A stretch of DNA of 64,000 bases from Adiantum capillus-veneris. Taxonomy: Eukaryota > Streptophyta > Polypodiopsida > Polypodiales > Pteridaceae. Numbering within the stretch: position 1 is the first letter of the stretch; every line of letters starts with the position of its first letter. The DNA is taken from positions 98,118,036 through 98,182,035 of the forward strand of contig CM043947.1 of assembly GCA_014529385.2 (NCBI GenBank). Reading direction: 5' to 3'. The notes below the pieces were generated by a model. That model was not told where the DNA came from. It searched no databases and saw nothing but the letters and a program-made list of their open reading frames with translations. Made by a program: the position numbers and the translations under genes. Positions 1 through 8,833 of the stretch are shown here, one piece after another.

Positions 1-1227
1 TGCAATCACCTGCTTCATGTAGAATCTCTTTTGTAAGCTTTCCCTTTTTAGCTAATTGCATGACATTTGGCCAAATTTGACCATGATGGTCACTCACCTC
101 TTCATCACAAAAATGTTCAATTTTTACTCCATAGTTAGCTGCCTCAACTGAAGAGGTGGCATGCTTAGTTGCCATATCTTCAACTAAGGTTTGCATTCCC
201 CCCTTCCCAAAGTTAGTTCTCAAGGGTAGACCTGTCTCTCTTAAGTGGATTTTACCATCCTTAAAAAAGACAACTCTTTTGACAAAGCATCACTAAAATC
301 ATCACAATCCCTTCTTGCATGGTCTGTACTATCACATAAAATACATCTATTAACAAACCCTTCTTTGGGCTGTTGTCTTTGCCTAGGAAGTGGCCCTGAT
401 GGTTGGCCTTTTTCTTCAATCTTTGCAAACTTCACCTTCAAGTCATGCATTCCCTTCACAAGCTCATCTAGCATGGACTCATCAAACTTAGGAGCGATAA
501 AAGTAGGCTTTACCATTTTGTCAGAAGTTGAGGTGGAAGGACTTGTAGTGTTTACTACCATCTTGTCCCTTCTTCTTTGTCATTTGGAAAGCAGTGAGAC
601 AGCACCTTCAACCTCATTCCGGTCGGTCTTTAGTCCTTGCTCAGCATCTTTATCTTCAAGAAGAAGCTCCAAATTTTCTTGAAACTCTTTACTTGCAGCT
701 TGTAAGAAAAGATATGTCTTCTCTGCATCTAGTGTGGCCCTTTCTGTCCTGGTGAGTTGTGCATAGCGCCGCTCAAATTCCCTAAGTAGCTCTGTTATTG
801 ATAGTCCTTGCTTTGGCTTGACTACCCATACTAAGAATGTTTTTTTGGTCACTCTCTCAGAGTCCTCCATGAAATATTCCTCCTTTAAAGCTACTTTGAG
901 TTCTTCCCAATTTCTCCCATGCCCATCTTTAATTACCCTAACATGCTCTCTAATTTCTGGAGCAACAACTAGCTCAAAGCTTTGAATCATCTCACCTTCT
1001 GACACGCAATGTAGCTCCATCTTCTTCACATACTCGCGTAAGTACTTGGTTACATCTTTGCCATTGAACTGATACATTCTATTGACGACTGCTTGTATTG
1101 CCTTCGTTGCTGAAATCTCCCTTCTTTCAATGGCATGTTGTTGTTGCATGAACATTGCAAATGCTTGAAACATTTGCATTGTTGCTGGGTCAAAATGCAT
1201 ACCCTGTTGCTCAACATGATCACCCAT
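1..1227 (-). pseudogene. Ty3/gypsy-type gag polyprotein, 5' part, partial at left edge
   Basis: Gag-like protein of an LTR retrotransposon, read leftwards from an ATG at 1227. The first 215 residues are a capsid-like helical domain rich in charged residues (the WEELKVALKEEY stretch is typical of retrotransposon gag). A TGA at 580-582 interrupts the frame. The same frame resumes and reaches a CX2CX4HX4C zinc knuckle (CILCDSTDHARRDC, near 330-375) expected to bind RNA. After a frameshift near 265, another frame stays open to base 1 (FKDGKIHLRETGLPLRTNFG, then TLVEDMATKHATSS). Protease and polymerase would lie beyond the window. The start was chosen because it is the first ATG, about 30 nt downstream of a primer-binding site. 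One nonsense change plus one frameshift make this copy probably dead. The family call is secure as gag; Ty3 is inferred from the overall layout. Confidence 0.75.
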
Positions 1228-1257
1228 GGTTATCCACAAAATCTCACCCTGGCAGTC

Positions 1258-1274
1258 TCACGTCGGGTTCACCA
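1258..1274 (-). other. Primer-binding site, tRNA-Trp type
   Basis: On the minus strand the 17 nt TGGTGAACCCGACGTGA are complementary to the 3' end, including CCA, of plant cytosolic tRNA-Trp as I remember it. The site lies just upstream of the gag ATG at 1227, as a minus-strand primer-binding site should. It fixes the 3' boundary of the 5' LTR at about 1275-1280. Confidence 0.75.
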
Positions 1275-1481
1275 AAAATATATCGAGAAATTTGCGATCT
1301 TGCCAGGAAAGCACCGGGCTTATGGCTGTGAGAGTTTGTGAGAGAACTCAACAAAAACTATATGAAGGAGTTAAACCATAGATGCCATGAAGACTAGGGT
1401 TTGGAAAGAAGTGCAATCAAAGAAGACTCACTCTTTCTCTCTTGCACTCACACACACAAAGAAAGAACACAAAAGAGAATG

Positions 1482-1909
1482 TCAAAACAATACAAAGATG
1501 AAAACATCAAGGCTATGTTCATATCGTATCATGGGTAATATGAAAGGGTTAATGGATGAGTTAATGGCATTCAATCTTGGCTGACCAAATAGGCTACGAA
1601 TTGTTCTTTGGAATTGTAGATTTGTGCTTACCATAATATATATATTTTGTCTAGTGATTGGGATTAATTGTGTGTACAAATCCTCTTGGTTCATAGCAAG
1701 ATAACTACGCTTACATCAAAAGAAAAATTATAGTCTATGAGAGGTAGTATGATGGGATCCAGTGATAGAAGTATTTCATTGAGCCTTTCAGGGCCGAAGA
1801 GAAACACTATACGTTGTTGAAAGTGTATTTTTCGGCTAATCCATACATTAATTCTAATAGATCGTACAAAGTAAAAGCGATAGAAATGATCATCATGTGG
1901 GTTATTCAT
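1482..1909 (-). repeat. Diverged tandem duplication with two similar reading frames
   Basis: Two adjacent minus-strand frames (1482-1694 and 1691-1909; 70 and 72 codons) align without gaps over about 50 residues. They share the pattern LFGxxRLNxIxxS followed by PxILPxIxYxxSxDV. The DNA is only about half identical in the part I aligned, and several differences are synonymous (TTA/CTA Leu, CCC/CCT Pro). This suggests an old duplication that was once translated. I do not recognise the sequence. It sits in the presumed R-U5 of the retrotransposon. Confidence 0.5.
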
Positions 1910-2453
1910 CTAGGATAGTATGTGAGAAATGTAGATATGAGAGAAGTGAAGAGATGAGAAGTTTCCCTCCCAAGCCCTATTCTTGCCCGTAGGCAATAAG
2001 GATACTGCGGGGAGAGATGTACCTGTAGCAAATAGAACCTAGAGAGGATGAATTACTAAGAATGAGAGAAATAGGTTTGGTTAAGGAGATGAGATTAGAT
2101 ACATATATATATTTTGGATTAGATATGAAAATGAAAACAACAAGAAATCAAGAAAACATCAATGTAGAACGCATCTTACTTGAAACCCTTCGGCACCATT
2201 ATTGATGGGAGAGAGAAGAAGAGTGGATAATTCCACTTTGCTTGATACATCAAGTGCAAGACCTTCTTTGATTAGGCTTGATCTTCCAAGGTTAGCTTGT
2301 TGCAAGAATGGCTAGTCTCCCTCTAGGAGAAAGTATAGGCTTGGGCTTATGTTAATGGCTAAGTACAATTAGGCATTACTACTCACTCTCTCAAGAATTC
2401 CTCTCATCAATGGCTTGAATGCTTGAGTTTCTTTTCAAGAAAGAAGAGGTCCC

Positions 2454-2461
2454 CTTTTATA
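2454..2461 (-). promoter_or_regulatory. TATA box (TATAAAAG) of the minus-strand LTR
   Basis: CCTATAAAAGGGGACC on the minus strand is a textbook plant TATA context. It lies about 1.2 kb upstream of the gag ATG, as expected for an LTR promoter with a long R-U5. Confidence 0.5.
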
Positions 2462-3000
2462 GGTGAAGGGAACCCCCAATGGTTTACATAAGAAGAGAAC
2501 AGCTAGTGTGAATAGGAATTGGAAAAGTTGGAAATGAGCTGTCCCTGCATGATGTGGGCAGACTGGGGTCCAGTATTTTGATCATATCTCCTCAACCGTG
2601 GCTCCAAATAAAAAAATAAAAATATGGTCAGAAACTTCAGCTCATTAGCTAAGATTTTCATTTTAAAATCATTTTCCAATTTGGATTGGAACCTTGTGTA
2701 AAAAATTCATCAAAATAGGGTCCATTTCTGGCAGCAAAAGTCTTCCCGTGGTCCCCTTAGCCTAGACTTTCATTTAATTCCAAAGGACACCTCATGCCAT
2801 ATGAAAGCATGACATTGCTCCTTGAAAAATTTTTGTAATCATGCTTGCAATAATGCATTAAAATAAGTGTATTTTTGAAATCATGCCACCTAGTGTCCCA
2901 CTAGGATTTGATTCCCTCCTAGTAGCTATTTAAAAAAAAATATAAGAAAAGTATAAAAAATACATAGAATATATATATATTGGAGTTTACCCTAGATATA

Positions 3001-3330
3001 GGATCTAGCTAGGGTGTGAGATGATAATGAGATAGTAGAAATAAAGAACCAATGCTTTTTGCCCCAAGTTAAAGAGGCGGAGCTATTGAGCTTTTACCAT
3101 AGTATTTTTTTATGGTAAAGTAAGGATAGATTACCCTTGAGAAAAATAATAGGATGAGATAGAAGGCTTATTATTATACTTAAATATACATATGTACATT
3201 ATATGAAAGATAATTATGTATGTAAAAAGTTACAAGATAGATCTTGTAGCATGCGTTCCCACTATGTACGTGTCACAGCACGACAGCGTGCCCTGAATGG
3301 AAATATTGTTCTTCCTAAAGCACCATGGAT
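3001..3330. other. AT-rich spacer with a short inverted repeat
   Basis: No gene is seen. A hairpin-capable inverted repeat (TTTACCATA ... TATGGTAAA) lies near 3096-3118. It could be an element end, but nothing flanking confirms that. The sequence leads into the CACTA remnant. Confidence 0.3.
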
Positions 3331-4110
3331 GCTAGAAAAATAAGAATTAGACAAGTTGAAGGCCAGTACCATTGCCCCTAGTCGCACACCAACAGGATAC
3401 ATGAGGTTGCTAAAGGGAGCTTTCACAAAAGCGAAGAAGGGTGGAAGCGTTCAATTGTATGGGTTGAAGTCCCACGATTGGCACAAGATGCTTCAAGTAA
3501 TCTTCATACTCCCTATTCTATCTATAGTTTGTGTGTATGACTATCACTCATTTTCCCTTTCCCTGATTTACATTGTAGTTCATTGTGTCGGCGAGTATGT
3601 GTATATGTCGGGACAAGAAATTCAGGGACGCTATTTCCAAACTAGGAGAGCTAGTAAGGTACACCACAAGACTCCACTCAACTACACCTTTTTTATGTAC
3701 ACAATAATTTCAGCTAGAACTTAGTGTATCCTTATGTGTTTTCTTGCAGATTTATGAGCTCCTAGGAAATCGAAACAGATGCTATCCCTGCTGCTCAAAC
3801 ACTTGCAACAGAATTTGTGTGTTCCATTGAAGATTCATTTCCTTGATCGGTCCTTCTTAGTCAAATTCACCTCTTGGTTCATGTGGTGGAGGAGATAGCT
3901 ATATGTGGAGTAGTGCATGCATGATGGATGTTCTTCTTAGAGAGGTTTTTAAAGACTCTCAAAGATTTTGTGAGGCTACAGTCTCAACCAGAGGCATGTA
4001 TGGCCGAAGGGTGGATTGTTCAAGAGGCATTTTTTACATATGAGAGTATTTGGCACAAGTTGATCCTTCAATGCCTCGCATGTGGTCAGACGAGGAAGAT
4101 GCAAGGATGA
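3311..4110 (+). pseudogene. CACTA (En/Spm) tnp2 transposase, C-terminal DUF4218-like part
   Basis: This is a degenerate exon set of a plant CACTA transposase. The first exon carries YGLKSHDWHKMLQ, the near-invariant 'LKSHD-H' signature of the tnp2/DUF4218 family, and ends at a GTAATC donor (3497). The acceptor TTTCTTGCAG at 3749 closes a 253-bp intron. Beyond it the family line 'RWM-x-ERFLKTLK-xFVR ... PE-x-MAEG-xIVQEA' is readable at 3928-4060 after frameshifts. The minus-strand copy at 47472-49640 carries the same exon and donor, which supports the splice call. These proteins cut and join transposon ends in the nucleus. Internal stops and shifted frames mean this copy cannot make enzyme. 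Confidence 0.8.
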
Positions 4111-4451
4111 CTTCACACTTGACAAGTGGAAAGGGAAACTACTTAACATGGATATGAATCTATCCCGAGTGGTCGAGAACTTTCAATGCAAAGATTATGA
4201 CCAGGTGGGTGGACTTGTGGAGGGTGGAAAAGGCAAGGTGTTGGAAAGAGAGGGAAGCATGGAAACAAGCACATGGAGGAAGGAGGGCACCCCCAGTACC
4301 TAGACACCTTGCATGTTTCCCAAATCTCATTAGTGTAGAGTGGATTCATGAGAGAATGACCGAGGCAAAAGCGTGCGGAGAAGACATCACCAACAAAGAA
4401 TGGGAGTATGCACAAGGGTGCGTACCAAACGTAGAGTACTCATATACCTAA
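4111..4451 (+). pseudogene. CACTA-associated coding segment (REAWKQAHGG...EYAQGC)
   Basis: The frame at 4197-4451 reads REAWKQAHGGRRAPPVPRHL, then ERMTEAKACGEDITN and EYAQGCVPNVEYSY. The same segment is conserved in the minus-strand CACTA remnant at 25795-26110 (REAWKQAHGHRKAPSIPQHL ... EYDYAQGCAPKVEYSYA). It is therefore an element-encoded block rather than a chance frame. Its place between the DUF4218-like and DUF4216-like parts fits the C-terminal half of a CACTA transposase gene. I cannot give it a specific function. Confidence 0.6.
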
Positions 4452-4544
4452 ACCATATTGTCTCGCTTTTTCTTGAAAGTATCTTTAATATGTATTTGAT
4501 AAATTAATATATTTTTCTATTTTGTAGTGCCTTTCCTTTAACTC

Positions 4545-5276
4545 TATGTGGTCAAAGGGTTGTCACTTTCGTACGTGCCACATTGACGAGCGTAGAACCA
4601 CCATGTATTGTGCCATCATGGGCAGCTCTGACACAGATGGTGATGAAGCTAGGTAATTAAAAGTATACTAAATGTTAATTTTAGAACCTTTCATAGATTC
4701 ATCTTCGAGTGCAAGTGGTTTGCAAATGTGTCTAGATGACATGAGAATGGCCTCTACATGGTGGACTCTAGTGTGCATCACACAGGGAGTTATGACAATT
4801 TACTTTTACCGCGCAATTGTGAGAAGGTGAGTGACATGTACCTTTTTTATTCTTATTTGCTTGTAGAATTAGTTATACCAATGTTACTTACTTTGAGCTT
4901 CTATTTTATAGGTCATCTATATCCCAGTAATCCACCAACCAAAACTTTGGTTCGTAATTCCCGTAACACCTTGGGGAAGAACCATTTTTTTCACTAATAA
5001 AGTGGCGACTATCTTCGACCCTCTTCCACCTCCAACTTTGGATGAGGTGGAAATAGAGGAGAAGGAGATCAATGAATCAAGTCCGGAAGCAAGTCTTAGC
5101 GAGGATGATTGTCATGATGATGAAGATGATGAGATGGAGGATGATGAACTCGAAGATGGTGAAGCAGGCAATGCATCTACAAACGACAATTATGTTTCTC
5201 TGTTTATTGATTTAGGAGCCATGGGCTTAGAATTGGATGATGATTCATGTAGAGATGTTTTGGAAGATGATTCATA
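4545..5276 (+). pseudogene. CACTA transposase tail (DUF4216-like) with acidic C terminus
   Basis: Readable pieces are CHFRTCHIDERRTTMYCAIM (4560-4620), FECKWFANVSR with a stop (4700-4735), and the exon from 4758. That exon ends ...PRNCEK at a GTGAGT donor (4827). The acceptor TTTTATAG (4911) continues in frame as VIYIPVIHQPKLWFVIP and then an Asp/Glu-rich tail of about 90 residues that stops at 5274-5276. The exon structure is the same in the copy at 53911-54502. A 'Y-x-P-x-x-H-x-P-x-W-x-V' line followed by an acidic tail is typical of the DUF4216 part of CACTA proteins. The stop near 4735 breaks the upstream frame. Confidence 0.7.
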
Positions 5277-5465
5277 AAAATTTTGCAATTATAAAGATTT
5301 TTGGTCGTGTAATCCATTCACCTCTCTCTCCCTCCTCTTCCTCTCTTTAGATTTGAGAATATGCTCAATTATCTTAATCAATTGAGAATGATTATTTTAG
5401 CTGTAAACAAGTGTAATCTTATATCCCCCGCCTCCTTCTCCCCCCTCTTTTTCTTTCTCTCTCCT
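5277..5465. other. 3' flank of the CACTA remnant; MITE empty site
   Basis: Non-coding, and closely similar to 54503-54645 plus 54912-54940. At 5419-5421 the sequence ATC-TTA-TATCCCCC is uninterrupted, whereas the other copy carries a 263-bp insert at this TTA. A T tract and a G tract at about 5466-5484 mark where the neighbouring LINE begins. Confidence 0.7.
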
Positions 5466-8400
5466 TTTTTTTTGGGGGGGGGGAAGTTTTATATTACATA
5501 TTTACAATATCATGTTGAAGGTGCTAAACCTTAAATTTCTCAATAATGTGAAGCACTCTTTCTCTCAGGCTTTTGTCATGTAGTACTAGTGCATCCTCTA
5601 CCATCCTATCCCTGATGACAGACAAAGGAACTCTATGATTGAACTTAGAGACATCCTCAAAGGCCTGTGCATTTCTCATAGACCATATGAACCACAGAAA
5701 CCAAACTCTAAAGGATTGGATGGAAAATTCCAAGACTGAGTCCTGGTGACTATTAACTTTGGAGAAATTCAATTTGAATTTTGTGATCTAGCTGTACCCC
5801 CCAAGCATCTGACCACATACTTGCTGACCATTTCCACCATTCAGATACAAGTTTGCAATGCCAAAATACATGTCTGACTGACTCATCCTTGTTATATACA
5901 TTAAATTTACCATTGGTGAAGCCCTTCTTAGACAGATTCAAAGTAGTGGGGAGCACCCCAGTATAGACTCTCCACAAGAAGAACTTAAACTTGAATTGGT
6001 TAGGAATGGACCAAATAGCAAATAACACTTTGTCCCACCATTTTTCCTGCATATGTAAGGACCATTGTTTATTACATCTTTTAGATATACATGAACTTGG
6101 CAAAGCTTCTACATAGAATACTGAGGATGGGGAGTTCCAGGATTTAGCTGTATAACCAGGCAATAACCAATCCGTGTCCTTGTCTTGAACATTTGGTTTT
6201 CCCAGCACTTTCAAGCTGTATACATGGGCTCCAAGATGATGTTATAATCCTCTCTGATGATTGGCCAGCCTAAATTGTCTCCTGGCAACACAAAACACTT
6301 TCAATTGCAAGTCAGAGTCCAACACTTGATTGATTTGCACTATCCCTTTTTTAAAAAGGGAAAGTGCAGACTTCCCCATTAATTTGGCAGTGGAGATTTA
6401 AAAACAAAGCTCCAAAATACATTTTCCGCTCCTAATGAATTTCCTGTGTACCTGATCCTTCCTTTCCATAACAAAACACAACAAGTCTTTTTCCAAGATC
6501 TCACAAGCATAGTAGACATGTCAAAACCAGTTTTAGTTGGAGCAAAAGTAAAAAATTGGTCCCAACTAGACATGTGCCAAGTTCCGTGAAAGTAAACCAC
6601 AGTAGAATCTATCAGTTTTTGCAATAAAATAGACCAATCAGTGTCAGTTTCAAGCATATGTTTTATCAAACATTCCCCCTTCTAGCCTGTGCGTGTATCT
6701 TGAAATCCATGATGTGCATCCCTCCCTTAGAATAAGGCTGAGTAATTTTATGCTAGGCAACCATAGCTGCATCAGTTGAAGAGGCATTTCACAAAAACTA
6801 AGCCATCCAAGACACACACTTCTGCAAAATTTTGTCAGATCAGTCCAAGAGAGGCAGATAGAAAAACATGTAAGGCACAAAAATAGATTGAACAACTCTT
6901 AATCTGACATGAATGGGCCATTCTATACAATGCCAAGTTGCTATTATAACCTGCACTTTCTCAACTACCCACTACTGGAGATGTCTTCCTATTGGATAGC
7001 CCAAGTGCCTGAAAATGTGCCCTTTAGGGTACCTTTTACCTGACCAAATAAGTGCAGCAAATTCTCTTGCAAAGATGTCAATCAAGGATGCTTTTGCTAA
7101 ATTGATGCTCAAACCAGCAGCAAGAGCAAACAAACCTAAGGTTTTAGTGCATCTCAAAATATTGACATTGTGAGCTTTCAAAAAGAGGAAAGTATCATCT
7201 GCAAAACCCTTCCCTAGAGTATGTTTAGACCCTAACTGTAGAGTTTGCAAGAATCCAAATGAAGACAGAGAATCCAAATATGCATATAAAGGGTGGGTAG
7301 CAACTGCCAAAAAAGAGGACTAACTGGGCAGCCATGCCTCACTGATCTAGCCGTATGAAGTTTGTCAGATAGCCTACCATTGATCACCACTCTAGAGAAA
7401 GCCCCACTGCCTAGCAAGTTTATGAATCCACTGACTCTAGGCCAAAATCCCATTTTCTTTAGAATGCTGGTAACAAAGTCCCACTGTACTGTGTCAAAAG
7501 CCTTCACAAAATCTATTTGAAACATCACAGTATCTTGTTTATAGTTGATAGCATGTTCAATTCCCAATTGGATAGTCAAGATGTTGTCATAGATAGATCT
7601 TCCACCCACAAAGCCAGTTTGAGCTGGGTGTATGCATTTTCTCAATTCAGGGGTCACCCTAATGGCAATGACCTTGGCCAGAAGCTTGTACAATATTCCC
7701 ATCATAGTGATGGGCCTCCAATCTGTTAAGGTCTTGGGGAACATAGTTTTGGGAATCAATTTGATTATGCCCTGTTTCAGTGCAGGATCCATGCATTCAG
7801 ATACCAGATAGTATTGAGCAATGAACAGATTATTTTATTCAGAGGTGTCCAGAAAGAAACCATGAACTCTTTAGAGAGACCACATATGCCATGGCAATTT
7901 TCATTGGGCAACTTCTTCAGTGCATATAGAATCTCATCCTCATCTAGTGGCTGCTCGAGTCTCAATGCTGTTGACTTCTCAATGCATGGATCAGCCACTT
8001 GCAGCAAATTTTGAATTGCATTAGCCTTTGCTTGTGATACATCAGGCCCAACATTCAGGAGACCATCATAATAATTTACTATTGCTGCCATAATGTAAGA
8101 GCCCTTACACAGTGGAGGCCCATCCCCATGATGCAACATTGTCAGACTCTGCCTTTTTTTTGTGCTTCAATTTCTTGTAAAAGCCCTTGGATACATCCTT
8201 ACCATCAGTAATCACCCATTGTCTACATAAGTATCTTTGCTTTTTGGTTTGAGCTATCTCCCATTCCAAAATTACCCCTCTAGCTTGAGCCAGTTTGTGT
8301 AATTCAGTTTGACTAAGGACAACAGATTTGTTACCATCTTTCAGAACTAATTCTCTGGCAATATTGGTCACATGAAGCAATTTTTCATTACCTTCCTTAG

Positions 8401-8833
8401 CCACAAACTTCCCTACATCCCCGATACATTGTTGCATGCCAGATACAATGCAGAGCCAGGCAGACAAAGGATTATCAAATGTGACAATAGCATCATTTAT
8501 GACATTCAAAACCTACTCTCTGAAAAATTTATGACTAAGCAAAGAGTTATTTTTCATTAATGGCTTGGAGTGTCCAAATTCATGCATACTATCCAAATAA
8601 GAGTTGAACAAGTGCAGAACAACAAGGAAATGATCCGAAAGGGCATTGGAGAGGTCCACCTGCATTTTCTCTGAATTGGGCAACCAATCTAACCCAACAA
8701 AGTAAATTCTATCTAATCTAGACCAGGACCCCTGATGAGACAGAGAGTGAAAAGTAAAACATGGAGAAGGTCTAGTAGCAGCAGTTCTCCCTTTGTTTCC
8801 AGCACCATAAATATCTGTTCTGTTTGGCGACAA
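5466..8833 (-). pseudogene. L1-type LINE, endonuclease C-terminus to 3' end, 5'-truncated
   Basis: Non-LTR retrotransposon read right to left. 8833-8513: end of the APE endonuclease (SRLDRIYF ... SDHFLV). 8139-7777: linker, with GLSKEFMVSFW. 7792-6972: reverse transcriptase with GIIKLIPK, the RPITMMGILYK line, QTGFVGGRSIYDNIL, motif A DFVKAFDTVQWDF, motif B GCPVSP and the catalytic FADD box. 6214-5753: zf-RVT domain (FFLWRVYTGVLPTTLNL ... HVFWHCKL). The last frame ends at 5524, and a short A tract (T tract on the plus strand, about 5466-5474) may be the poly(A) tail. The protein is spread over several frames, so the copy is inactive. ORF1 and the N-terminal endonuclease are missing: the element stops at a direct junction with the gypsy element at about 8833. 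Confidence 0.85.

Larger units (their letters stand above)
1275..3000 (-). mobile_element. 5' LTR/leader region of the minus-strand gag element
   Basis: The DNA upstream (to the right) of the tRNA-Trp primer site should be the 5' LTR. A good minus-strand TATA box lies at 2454-2461, implying U3 to its right and about 1.1 kb of R-U5 to its left. No clear TG...CA ends are visible: the sequence next to the primer site ends in ...GATATATTTT, so the outer boundary (about 3000) is a guess. Two diverged tandem copies of a 200-bp segment lie at 1482-1909 (listed separately). No second LTR is in the window to confirm the extent. Confidence 0.45.

Noticed and set aside
245-682. 145-codon plus-strand frame opposite gag
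   Set aside because: Antisense shadow of the gag coding strand; no family features.
1258-1274. A tRNA-Trp gene
   Set aside because: Only the last 17 nt including CCA are present; plant nuclear tRNA genes do not encode CCA, so this is a primer-binding site.
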